Origin: Warburgia ugandensis
Lineage: Eukaryota; Streptophyta; Magnoliopsida; Canellales; Canellaceae
Length of the DNA stretch: 64,000 nucleotides
Direction of reading: 5' to 3'
Assembly (NCBI GenBank): GCA_035236585.1
Contig: CP141126.1
Location: 7,019,001-7,083,000 of the forward strand
How positions within the stretch are numbered: position 1 is the first letter of the stretch; the number at the start of each line of letters is the position of its first letter. This document shows, in pieces, positions 54,386 through 64,000 of the stretch. The translations under genes and the position numbers were made by a program. The notes beneath the pieces are model-generated. The model was not told where the DNA came from. It made no database searches and saw only the letters and a program-made list of their open reading frames with translations.

Positions 54386-55164
54386 ATGTCTAATTCACAA
54401 CAAGTTCACACAAGTAAAATCAAAATTGACAATGTAATTTGTCTTATCCTCAACTAATATTTGCAGAGAAATAAAATTATGCTCTCCTCTACTTAATTAA
54501 TATACTTGTGTTCCTTGGCATGATTTTTTGGTTCTACTTTTGGAATTTATAGTGGTGAAAGTTAACTAATTGTGAAGCTCAGTGCCCAAAAAATCACCTT
54601 ATTTGTAATGCTTTTGTTCTGATTTCTCCTTGAAAATTTCCCAAGACCATTAATCTTGTGGGGATAGTATAAGAGTGACTGGGTTAGGTTTACTGATTTG
54701 GTGAGCTTTACTATTGTTCAGTTGACAGACAATTTGTAGTTAAACGCACCTAATCTGGAACCAACATTTACTGTGGAGCAATGAAATGTTTTGGACCGTC
54801 TGATGAAGCAGAGTTTTTAAGTTTCACCTAATCACAATGGGCCCTTTTTATTGATTGAAAATGTCATCAATTTCTCATGTACAATATGGAGCCACGAGGG
54901 TTGTCAATGCCGACTGACCGGAGCTCACTTTTCATGGAATTTTATAGCCATTGACGTGGAAGACCGACATGAAAAGATTGGCCCAGGCAGGAGTCACTTT
55001 TACAAGTTGTCACATGGTGTGTGTGCCTGCGTAGATTAATATAAGGATTTACGTGAAGGTACTCTCTATGAAATGCCCCGATGTTTGGTAGTCCAAACCC
55101 TACGTTCGAGGCACGTCGCAGCTACGTAGGAGGTGCAGGAACGTAAAGCTTTTACAAACATACT
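54386..55164. other. Intergenic, no gene recognised
   Basis: No supported feature. Confidence 0.4.
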
Positions 55165-55232
55165 CTCCTAGTAATATCTATAGAATGGCTCTAAGGCCGG
55201 CCCAACTTTATAGATTAAAGTGCGTGGCAAAT
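55165..55232 (+). mobile_element. Short RTE-type LINE scrap
   Basis: Encodes IYRMALRPAQLYRLKCVA, matching the FYRMAIRPTMLHGSECRAV region of the LINE at about 9770-9830. About 68 bp is recognisable. Confidence 0.55.
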
Positions 55233-58100
55233 GAGAAACCACAAGCAATATCCAGTTTGGTGTGGGCGTGGCCTGGATTTTAATAATCCTACGGCCCGTG
55301 ACTCTGACTCTTGAATCTTGAGCCCTGCAATCCGTCAGCGACGAATTTCAGGGTGGTGGCCTTTGAACAAGAAGAACTTGACAACGCATCCCTAGCTAGC
55401 CGCGCGTGAGTGAGAGAGAATTTCTACAGCGAGAGAGAAGGTGAGCTTGTAGCCATGTTGCAGGGGGAAAGACGGACACATATATCGTCCATTTCCGTGA
55501 CGGTGTGCACTTTCTCATCCTAGCTGCGCAGGCGGCAGGAGTTTACCTGCGCGACAGTGATCTGGTGGACCATCTACGAGACTTGCCTGTCAGCTACGAC
55601 ATTGGTCCAAAAGGCTGCCTTTGTCCTTCAACGTGCTTAAGCTTGCTCACGTCTGCCAGGCACGAAGTTCATCCATTTCTACTTGGCCTTGCATTTCAAT
55701 AGATCAGCAACTCACGACGAGGTGTGTAGCATTGAGATTGTGCAGCTAGGAGTAATCCGGTCCGTCGGTGTTGGTGGGAAAGCTGATCCGGCAAGTTAGT
55801 ATGGAGCTGGTGAGATACGTAAAGGTTGGTACTTTTGTACGTGAATTGTTGTTGCCTTTCGGTAGAGATTTGGTCCCCGTCCATCTCCACAAGCAGCGAA
55901 AGTCAAAGAAAGTTGGATGAACTGGAGATCACTTTTTCACTGCCGTCATATCATTTAACAGTTATAAGATGGTGGTGCGTCCGTGTGCAAGTCTTATCAT
56001 TGACGTAAGGCCACTCACTCAATAGAATACTAAAGTTATCCAGGGAAAAAATTAGCCAAATATCTGATCGATAGACTTTTGTCCAATCAAGTTTAAATGG
56101 TTGGACCGACCAGAACGAAGGCTTGTCTCAGCAAAGCAGGCCTGGGCTACAGCTAGATATACCGTGTGTGAATGTCACCCCCAAAAGTCCCTCTTGCTGT
56201 ACATTTTATGGCTGTTACGAGTGCACCCATTGTGGCTGATCTGAGCAATTGGTCTACGGCATCTTTTTCTAGGACATGATTCGTGGAACCACTCTGTTGA
56301 CTGATCCTGGCCTTACATGTTGTAAGCTGTAAACACGACGCTAAGATTTGTGTGGTTGGAGGGCTGGGATTTCCTCGCTGACCTGATTATTTGTCTGACC
56401 GACAATCAAGGTCCTACAACTGTACCTATAATTGTTGGACCGGCCCCTCTAGTAAATCTCAACAAGAATTCACCTTTTCATATTGAATGTTGACAAAGTC
56501 AACTACTTGCTTATCTTGACGATTGCTAGTCCAACTCGATCTCATGCTAATCCTAGCTCTCATTTTCATTAGGGAATGACTCTGGGTTTCATATATTTTA
56601 TTGGGAGAATTGGCCCATCACGAACGCACAACGGCAGACTCCTCCTCCCCCTCCCCCTCGCCCTCCCAATAATAATAATATTATTATTTTAATGAAGACC
56701 CCGAACATGTAAGCATGAGTCACCTTGAAAATGCTTGCACGTGCCCTGCACAGGAGAGGCTCCTTGGTTCGATATATTGTCCATTGTGGTTAGGATCATG
56801 ACATGAACCTTAAAATTCAATTCGAGTTCATTGATGGCTTGATGCAATATAACGGGTTAACACTGTCTATAATCTCTATTGTTTGCATATCACCTTCCCT
56901 ATGGTCTGAAGTCTCAGCAAGTCCGATTTATTAGCTCGAATCCACTTAGTCTTGCTTTCCATATTATTCCCAAGTCCTAAGTCTGTAACTATGGTTTGGA
57001 CCGATGAAGATAAGCTGCATCTTCCTTGTTTCTTGGGCATGGACTTTGTTGCCATGGCCGCAACAAAAAGCTGCAGAATCACTCCGAAAAGCAGCCCATA
57101 CGTAGTCCACCTTGGTGCAAGTTTTAACGATGTCAGTCAGTAAACACACGCATAATAATCTATGGCTGGTCAACTTCCACTGCTCAAAGCAACCGGGAGA
57201 GTGATAGTAAAGTTAAGAAAATCATCATCCCTAGGCCAATATTTCATGGTCCAGATCCTGTTTGTCGACAGATGGAGCTTTTCATGTGGCCACGCGGGTC
57301 GCGTCGCGCTTGCAATAGAATACAAATGTTTGTGTCAAGGAATCATCGATGGTGGTACGTTGCACCAGTCTGCGAGTTGTGTGACAAACCTTTGCTTCGT
57401 TCCCACAAGCCTCTTTCTCTAGACTGTTTGTTTTCAACGAATTCATGCACGGAATCATCTCTCCGTGTTTTCATCATTTAACAGGTTTTAGTCAAGTTTG
57501 AGCCCATTACCGATTCGTTACAGATTCTTTGAATCATTGAAATTTTTGTACGAAAAAATCATGACTTTTTGAATCGTTTTAATTACAAAATTCTGGTTTT
57601 TGTGGGGATTTAGAAGCAAATTTTACAAATAACTTTCCAAGGAGAACTACTTTATATATATATATATATATATATATGAAAAAATCGATTTTTCATCCAT
57701 TTCTTGCCAACCAAACATGCATTAAAGTTCCTGCTTTGTACCTTACTCAGAACTTGCAGCTAGACGCCCAAAATGGCGCTGACCTCAGTCCAGGACTGCA
57801 GTGCATGGCATAATAGAGCCTGCCATTTGGAGTCCTGACGGGCGGTGTCCGTTTAGCATTTTCCTTTCGGCTGATCCAGTTGACAGGAACTAAAATGTGC
57901 AATTCCTTGTGCAGTGTGCCGTTTGTTAGCTAGCTGTGAAAGGCTTTTATTGTTCCTCATGGGCTATCAACAACCAGCCAAAAAGTGATTATAGAGTAAT
58001 AAAGCGTCACTTTCAAAATGACGAGGTAAATAAGTAACCTCTAATTTCTTTGTTTGTTAGATTATCCTAAGCAGTTCCTCTGGTGAATTGTAGAATTGTA
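55233..58100. other. Intergenic, no gene recognised; (TA)n at 57652-57677
   Basis: Short frames at 55505-55702 and 56952-57481 have no recognisable domains and overlap in both strands. A run of CTCC repeats is at 56640-56668 and a TA microsatellite at 57652-57677. GCCAACCAAACATGCAT at 57705 resembles a hAT-MITE end without a clear partner. Confidence 0.4.
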
Positions 58101-58104
58101 TTTT

Positions 58105-58500
58105 ACAGGATGCTACCGGTGCTTGAGATGAAATGATATGGACCACGTTGCTGTTAGCAGTGCTTGAGTTGAGATGAGATGAAGTAACATCTTCTCATCT
58201 CATAGTCACTGGTGTTTGAGATGAGTTGAAAACCATGTCAACCCATTTCCCTGTTAGTGGTGCTAGTGATGAGATGGCCTCATCTCAACTCACTGTTAGT
58301 GGTGCTTAAGATGAAATGAGGAATCCCAATCTCATCTTAGCTCACTATTAGTGGTTTGCACATTACTTCCATCTCAAGCCATTTCCTCCCATCTTATTCC
58401 TTGTGTAAAAAAAAGGCGTTTCTTCTTGTCCCAGAATTTAGATCATCTTAACCCAACATATCTCATCTCAAGTTGGCTTATCCCATCTCAATCTCCACTA
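58105..58500 (+). repeat. Degenerate repeat rich in TGAGATGAGATG and its reverse
   Basis: The phrase CTGTTAGTGGTGCTTGAGATGA recurs at 58151, 58251 and 58293 and as CTATTAGTGG at 58345, interleaved with the reverse words CATCTCATCTCAA. Spacing is irregular (100, 42, 52 bp). Forward units dominate the left half and reverse words the right half, so the region can fold on itself. An open frame crossing it (58351-58860) is a by-product. Confidence 0.6.
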
Positions 58501-59320
58501 ACAAAACTTAAGGCACATTGTATGAGATGTAACCCAGTAGCTTTGCATAAAAGGGAAAATCACACCATCCAACACGATAGAATATTTCTCCAGCCAATTT
58601 CTCTTCGATTGATGTATGCATCTTTCTCTGTAATTGACACAATCTATGAACAAGACAATGCTACTACTTCAGCAGCATCTTCTTATCTCGATATATTGTT
58701 GTTCGACCTTTGTCATCACCATCATCTACAACTTAGAGGTTTACAAGGTAGGAGGTGTTTGAATTTAGTGCCCTCCTCCCCTGACGATGGCCAGCTAACA
58801 TTTCACGTCCTTGTGTTTGTGTCTGCAACATTCCTTCAAAGATTTGCATATAATACGTAGGAGGTGACCTTGGTATCTTGGCAGGAATGCTGCGAGATAG
58901 AATTGACCATGGCAACCGGAAATTCCCCTCGGTGGATCATGGTAGGACATTTTGTTTTGGAGTTATCCTCCAACGAGAAGATGGTAAATCCGGCTCAGTT
59001 TAATTAAGTTATTGATCTGACCAATTCATGTTGTTCGGCTACTCCTGTTTAGACTAACATCATAAAACTCATGCCCAACATATAGTAGATGTCTAGAAGT
59101 TGTGATTCGAAATGGACAGGTTAGGAACTTCAGATAAAGGAGATGGCATTAGCAACAGTCTGTCACCACCCCTACTTTTTGGCTAGCTTTTCTCCAAGTA
59201 TGATCGTTTCCATCCCTGTTATCAGTGTCATCTTTATGAAACTTGTCCATTCTCACATTCATCAAAAAACAATCTCAAATCCATTCACATGAATTAAAAG
59301 ACACAAATATATATACATAT
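58501..59320. other. Intergenic, no gene recognised
   Basis: No coding or repeat feature could be supported. Confidence 0.4.
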
Positions 59321-59327
59321 ATATAGC

Positions 59328-59490
59328 AGTAATTTCAGCAAGAGTTGCAGGTGTAAAGTGTAGGTGACATTCGATTGGCCAGAAAAAAGTTTCTAACTGC
59401 TATTTCCTCTAACTTTTTCTATTTTTTACTTTTTTTCAGCCAATCAAATATCACCTGCTCACTACACCTGCATAAAACAACTGAAATAAC
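59328..59490. mobile_element. CCAAT-containing foldback MITE, copy 2
   Basis: The left arm GTAATTTCAGCAAGAG, TTGCAGGTGTAAAGTG, GTGACATTCGATTGGCC is matched by the reversed right arm GTTATTTCAGTTG, TGCAGGTGTAGTGAG, GGTGATATTTGATTGGCT. About 163 bp long with a T-rich core. The best-preserved copy of the family. Confidence 0.85.
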
Positions 59491-59509
59491 ACACCCCTAT
59501 ATATATAGG

Positions 59510-59598
59510 GGGAGCGGTAATAGAGAGGAATGGAAGAATAAGATTCATGTGGCCAACCCCTAATTGTGATAAGGTCTTGATAATGATGATGAGGGGGA
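59510..59598 (+). mobile_element. RTE-type LINE 3'-end scrap between two MITEs
   Basis: AGAGAGGAATGGAAGAATAAG, ATTCATGTGGCCAACCCC, TAATTGTGATAAGG and a TTGATAATGATGATGAG tail. This is the same 3' end as the other LINE copies, with only about 90 bp retained. Confidence 0.75.
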
Positions 59599-59607
59599 GT
59601 GGGAGTG

Positions 59608-59769
59608 GTAATTTTAGCAAGGAGTTACAGTGTAAAGTACAAGTGATATTTGATTGGCTAGTGAAAAGTTTCTAACTGCCATTTTCTTTAAAAATTTCTA
59701 TTTCTTACTTTTTTTTTAGCCAATTAAATGTCACCTGCTCTTTGTACTTGCATGAAACAACTGAAATTA
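59608..59769. mobile_element. CCAAT-containing foldback MITE, copy 3
   Basis: Left arm GTAATTTTAGCAAGGAGTT, GTGATATTTGATTGGCT; right arm AGCCAATTAAATGTCACCTG, GCATGAAACAACTGAAATTA. Followed directly by a (TA)n microsatellite at 59778-59816. Confidence 0.82.
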
Positions 59770-59775
59770 ATAGAT

Positions 59776-59816
<41 letters not shown>

Positions 59817-59825
<9 letters not shown>

Positions 59826-60883
59826 CACAAGTCAGTCAAATGCATATTAAGTAAATCAAGGGTTTGATAATGCATTTGTCATTCATAGTGAAAGATAATT
59901 TAAACTAAACAAACAAATCATTCTGGATTCACTTTTTATCCACATTCACATAATCACAAGTCATGACCTATTATCATCACAAGAGAAAAGAAGAAAATGC
60001 AAAGTCACATCACATAACAGATAATATGACATAGGGTTATTCATGCATGATGCGTCATACCCAAATATCAATTACAAATGCAGAATGAACCCCAAAGTGC
60101 AATTGTCACCATTTCTGTCATTAAGTCTCAAGATTTTGTTCACCATAATTCTCCATCCACCAATCATCAATCAGCATCAATCTCCCATCCACAAATCCAA
60201 CAATTACCCAACCGAGTCTCAACTCCGCACTCCAGGACCTGTAGGGTGAACCAACCGGGTCTATTGCAGATGAACCCGATTCATAATAGTAAACCAGTGC
60301 CCAACTGAGCCTAATCGAGGCCTCGAGGGTCTGCAGAGCTGTCCAAAGAACACACACTCTAATGAACCCTTACTCAAAATAAGCAATACTCATTTGGGCC
60401 TGATTTGAACTTCAGGGGTCTGCAGAGCTATCCAAGGAGTACACCCTGAATCCTCACACGACGACAACTCTATCATTCCACCAAGGCTCCTCTTCATAGT
60501 AACTTATACTTATGAGAGCCTAATTAGGATCCACACCCTCTAATGAATCCTCAAGTACAACTAGTCATCACCCGCCTTGCAAGGCTCACATATATTGTAT
60601 CACGTACACATCCACCACTACTGCCTTCAGCATTTCACATCATTCTCAGACATTCATTTCTGCCACTATCCTCCAATCCAACCTCCTTTGATGATGCAAA
60701 GGATGATTATGCAAATATGCACGTGTAAATCCGCATCCATCAACACCTGAATTTCAATTTCAATGAATGTCACATAACAGCAACAAGATAATGTGCACGC
60801 ATTCCCCGATCTCATTCATCACATTTTGTAAAGATACAGATACTCATAAAGGAACCAAGTTCACCCCTCAGTTGATTTCATAG
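59817..60883. repeat. Non-coding stretch with 89-bp tandem repeat and a SINE head scrap
   Basis: GGGTCTGCAGAGCT(G/A)TCCAA occurs at 60327 and 60416, 89 bp apart, and the surrounding words (GAGCCTAAT, CTCTAATGAA(C/T)CCT) recur again at 60510-60555. The style is that of minus-strand gypsy LTR DNA. 60455-60495 carries a minus-strand Au SINE head (TATCATTCCACCAAGGCTCC). The short frames at 60043-60357 overlap on both strands and are not called. Confidence 0.45.
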
Positions 60884-61019
60884 ACGTGCAAGGAGTAAGT
60901 GACGTTTGATTGGCTGCAAAAATATAGAAAACAGAAAAAGCTAAAAGAGATGATAGTAAAAAAAAATTTCTTGGCCAATCAAATGTCACTTACACTTTAC
61001 ACCTTCAACTCCTTCCTGA

Positions 61020-61020
<1 letters not shown>
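60884..61020. mobile_element. CCAAT-containing foldback MITE, copy 4
   Basis: Left arm GTGCAAGGAGTAAGTGACG, TTTGATTGGCTG; right arm GGCCAATCAAATGTCACTTA, CACTTTACACC, CAACTCCTTCCTGAA. Followed by (TA)n at 61022-61051. The left outer end is shortened. Confidence 0.82.
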
Positions 61021-61053
<33 letters not shown>

Positions 61054-61059
61054 CGATGA

Positions 61060-61205
61060 TTTTACCTGTTTATTATAGGTGTAAGCATTAGCTGACATTT
61101 GTTGGCTAAGAAGAAGTAGAAAAGAAAAAAAGAAAATGATAGTTCTCAATTTTTTCTCAATCAATCAAATTTTAGCTGCTCTTTTACACCTGTAATAAAT
61201 AGCTG
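61060..61205. mobile_element. CCAAT-containing foldback MITE, copy 5 (diverged)
   Basis: Left arm CCTGTTTATTATAGGTGTAAG, GCTGACATTTGTTGGCTAAG; reversed right arm CAGCTATTTATTACAGGTGTAAAAG, AGCTAAAATTTGATTG. It abuts copy 6 at 61206. Confidence 0.75.
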
Positions 61206-61350
61206 AAAGTGCAAAGAGAAGGTGACATTTGATTGGCTGGAAAAAAGTAGAAAGCAGAAAAAGAAAGAGAAAATGACAGTTAGAAACCTTTTTTCAGCCA
61301 ATCAAATATCAACTACACTTTACACACCTACAACTCCTTGCTGAAATTAC
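61206..61350. mobile_element. CCAAT-containing foldback MITE, copy 6
   Basis: Left arm AAGTGCAAAGAGAAGG, TGACATTTGATTGGCTGG; right arm CAGCCAATCAAATATCAAC, CACTTTACACACC, CAACTCCTTGCTGAAATTAC. The right end is complete; the left outer ~20 bp is missing where copy 5 joins. Confidence 0.82.
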
Positions 61351-64000
61351 CTATATATATCTCAACATCAATAGCTTTTCTTGCATATTGGAGTATCAAT
61401 TTCTTCTATCTATGAACAGAGCAGTATTATTCATTTGAAACAATATTTGAAACATAAGTTCTTATGTTATCGTATCTGGCATATCCTTATAAATATAATT
61501 CTATCGCATTCTAAAAGTATATTTCAATGTCTCCAAGAGGCGTAGGAAGTTTATCTTCATTCTCATAGGGTAGTACTATGAGTTAGTCCACAAGTAAATC
61601 ACTTCCCGTAAGGTAACATCTGCCACAAGGAAATGATAGAATAGCCTTCGAAACCTAGAACTTACACCCTTACAACTTGACATTTGAACTGCATAAACAC
61701 TAGGCATACCAAGAAGCTGGAAACTAATTAACCCACCAAACCTACAATCCCAGGGTTAAACAACTCTTGGACATGGACTAAAAGGTGAGAAATCTTCCTC
61801 AATTCAACCTTACAAGTGAGAGGTCACCCATAGCATTTAAAATGATTTGTTCACCTAGCAACCTATCCTGATATCCCTGATCCAAGTACTTGTGACACAC
61901 ACATTCTTAAACAATAATTTAGTACAATAAAAGTCCATTGTCAACATATGCATACGCTCAAACAATAATTGAGACCAACTCCTCCAATATCCAAGTTTCT
62001 TATATTTGCTAGCCCACAAGTTAAGATTTGCCTAAAACAGTATATATGGAACATAACTAATATATACAGTATCATTGGCCATACTTGCTTTCAAGTCTTA
62101 ACGTAAGTATAAATATATAACATTTTTGGAACCATGATATACAAGTAGTCATAGGCCTATGCTCACTTAAAGAAAAGTCTTCCTTTTCCAATTAGTAATA
62201 TGGACCATATTTCTTATTCACTCACCATGGCAATCATCCTCAATTATAAAGAAACTATAAGAACTTGACGATGAGTAAGACTCCTGTCAATATGGCTAAC
62301 ATTTTAGAGAAATCAAATGAGAGATAATATTCATATACTATTAATACATCGATAATCATTCTAGAACTAAAATCTCCTTTACTTCTAGGCCTTGAACTTG
62401 CTCAATAAATAAATGATCAAAATAAATCAACACCCATAAATCTGAGAAACCATACTTACATGGCTGAGACAAAATCAAATTAGAATATGACTTCTACATC
62501 CCAGCCATTTTCATCCCTCTTCTCTTCTAAGTCAGTGCTAAACACGCCCTTCCAAACACAGTCCTAGGGGCATCTTATTCCATTGTTCCTATTGGGATGG
62601 GGATAGTCGTTTGTAAGATGACCCCCGCATAAGTAAGTTTGCGTAATCTAGTTCAGAAAGATAGATAGTTGCTAAAAAAAGCTAGGAAAAGACTACGTCT
62701 CTTAAGAGCTAGGCCCATGCTGGGCAAGTTTAACTATGTGGTAAGAGTTTTGTTTCAAACAGTTGCATTTCCAGTTACTTTTTTTAAGTACGAGCTTGTT
62801 TTTAGATAAAAAAAGGGAGATTCCAAATCATGAAATCATGTTGGAAACCTGTCCTTGACTTTAACTTATAACTAAATAACATGGAATACATTAAAGTTAG
62901 CATTTACACTAGGGCTTCCTTTCCATTGTAAGTTAATATCATTTCTATACATAGCACCCACTATGACTTTTGTATTATTTGAACACTCAAGTCAGTTTGC
63001 AACAGTGTTATAAAATGGTAATAGAATACATAGCGGTATGTATGCAGTCCTCAGTGATGCTAGTTGATTTCACCTACCAGACATAATATATAGAACAATG
63101 AGCCAATTCCGAATCATAGAGAGACTGGACCATGAATTACTAATCGATTGCATATAAAATCAGACACATCATGTAATTTGCAGGATAAAATGTCGGACAG
63201 CAGTATGAAACAATTTAACTCCGTTTCTCTGTTCAAGCTCTGTTAGTTTTCAAGCTGATTAGTCCAGTTCAACTCAGAATTCATTCCAACCCATCTCTAC
63301 ATGACATACGATCCACAATAGCTCCAAAATAAAATGGGAAATATGTGCAACTCTTCATAAGCGTATACAGACCAAGAACAAATAAATTTTAACTCCAAAT
63401 CTTAGAAATCCTTCGTATATGAATAGAGTTGCTTGGTGATAAAACCTACTCGAGAGACTTATAGAGGCTTTTAGCTTCTAGCTGAAATCAAACAATAAGG
63501 GAAGTGGAGTGCTATGAGAAGTACGAGAATCTAGAATTTACTTAATTTAGCGGAGTTCAACATGGATCACAAAATTAATTCAGAACAGAGCCGAATTGCC
63601 TGAGATGATTGAGCAAACAAGAAACCGAAAAGTATAATTTCCCAATCCATCATCTGTGTAAAGCGTGACAGTAATGCTCATAGAAAGGAAAAACGGAAAA
63701 TTCAATTACCCACAATCTGGATTGATCATGCAAACACCATTAACGTAACTCAATTCAAATTAAAACATGGTCCGAAAGACTAAAAATTCGATATCTGTTA
63801 ATACATACCTGTAGGTGGCAAAATAATCTAGAACAGAACTATCTACATTTCGTTCAGATTTAAATTCAATTAAAAATCATGGAATGAAGGGAAACTATAT
63901 GGAAACACTAGCCACATCACCCAACATCTAATTTCCATGCAATACAACTCAAATTAAACACTAAAAATAAAAATCCCAATTTTAGCTCTTCAACTAAACC
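61351..64000. other. Intergenic, no gene recognised
   Basis: AT-rich, with no reading frame above chance and no repeat I can define. It may be decayed LTR-element DNA, but I see no termini. Confidence 0.35.

Noticed and set aside
57652-57730. Possible MITE around the (TA)n at 57652-57677
   Set aside because: Only one end-like word (GCCAACCAAACATGCAT) was found, with no matching left end.
58351-58860. 169-codon open frame on the plus strand
   Set aside because: The first third is the degenerate CATCTCA repeat; the rest has no domain, no splice partner and no family resemblance.

Overview
The window is nuclear DNA of a flowering plant. It is AT-rich and carries intron-split genes with plant GT-AG (and one GC-AG) splice sites. 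Three genes belong to well-known plant families, and the rest is filled with plant-type repeats. Large TE-filled introns (2.4, 3.1 and 6.5 kb) and many tRNA-derived SINEs of the Au type suggest a mid-sized to large angiosperm genome. I cannot name the species; a magnoliid or other woody lineage is only a guess.

Layout. 1-2475: decayed LTR-retrotransposon ends with a 46-bp tandem repeat. 2476-5880: intergenic, with one Au SINE. 5886-17239 (+): a complete long-chain acyl-CoA synthetase gene of the LACS9 type, 11 coding exons and 697 aa, with a 5'-UTR intron. It carries a 5'-truncated RTE-type LINE in intron 3, a GC-AG intron, and a tandem duplication that copied the end of exon 7 with its splice donor. 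17240-24480: intergenic with five Au SINEs, two of them inverted, a LINE 3' scrap and a long-TIR foldback element. 24484-25323 (+): a two-exon gene for a 201-aa plant protein with a Cys/His motif like that of the OCTOPUS N-terminus; function unknown. 25324-31490: intergenic, with a degenerate ~185-bp tandem repeat, an LTR-like fragment and a foldback MITE. 31491-40056 (-): a three-exon chloroplast GrpE co-chaperone gene whose 6.5-kb second intron holds a near-full-length RTE LINE in the same orientation, itself broken by a foreign ~300-bp GC-richer segment, plus an Au SINE. 40057-46467: intergenic and 3' flank with two SINEs and a CCAAT-containing foldback MITE. 46468-51345 (-): a two-exon ARF10/16/17-clade auxin response factor, closest to ARF17, with a miR160 site in exon 2 and an Au SINE in its intron flanked by a perfect 17-bp target-site duplication. 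51346-64000: no gene recognised. This part holds LINE 3' scraps, a SINE, microsatellites, a degenerate TGAGATGAGATG-rich repeat, and a cluster of five related foldback MITEs within 2.1 kb (59.3-61.35 kb).

The four genes are not an operon or a cluster. They work separately in fatty-acid activation, plastid protein folding and auxin signalling, plus one unknown role. I found no biosynthetic cluster, immune-receptor cluster, CRISPR array or other new gene system. The observations most worth following are structural: the duplicated exon end and splice donor in LACS9, the SINE that inserted with a shortened 3' end, the MITE cluster with paired CCAAT boxes, and the composite insertion inside the LINE of the GrpE intron. 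Exon boundaries were set by hand from splice signals, reading-frame continuity and recalled family sequences; no alignment or database search was run.
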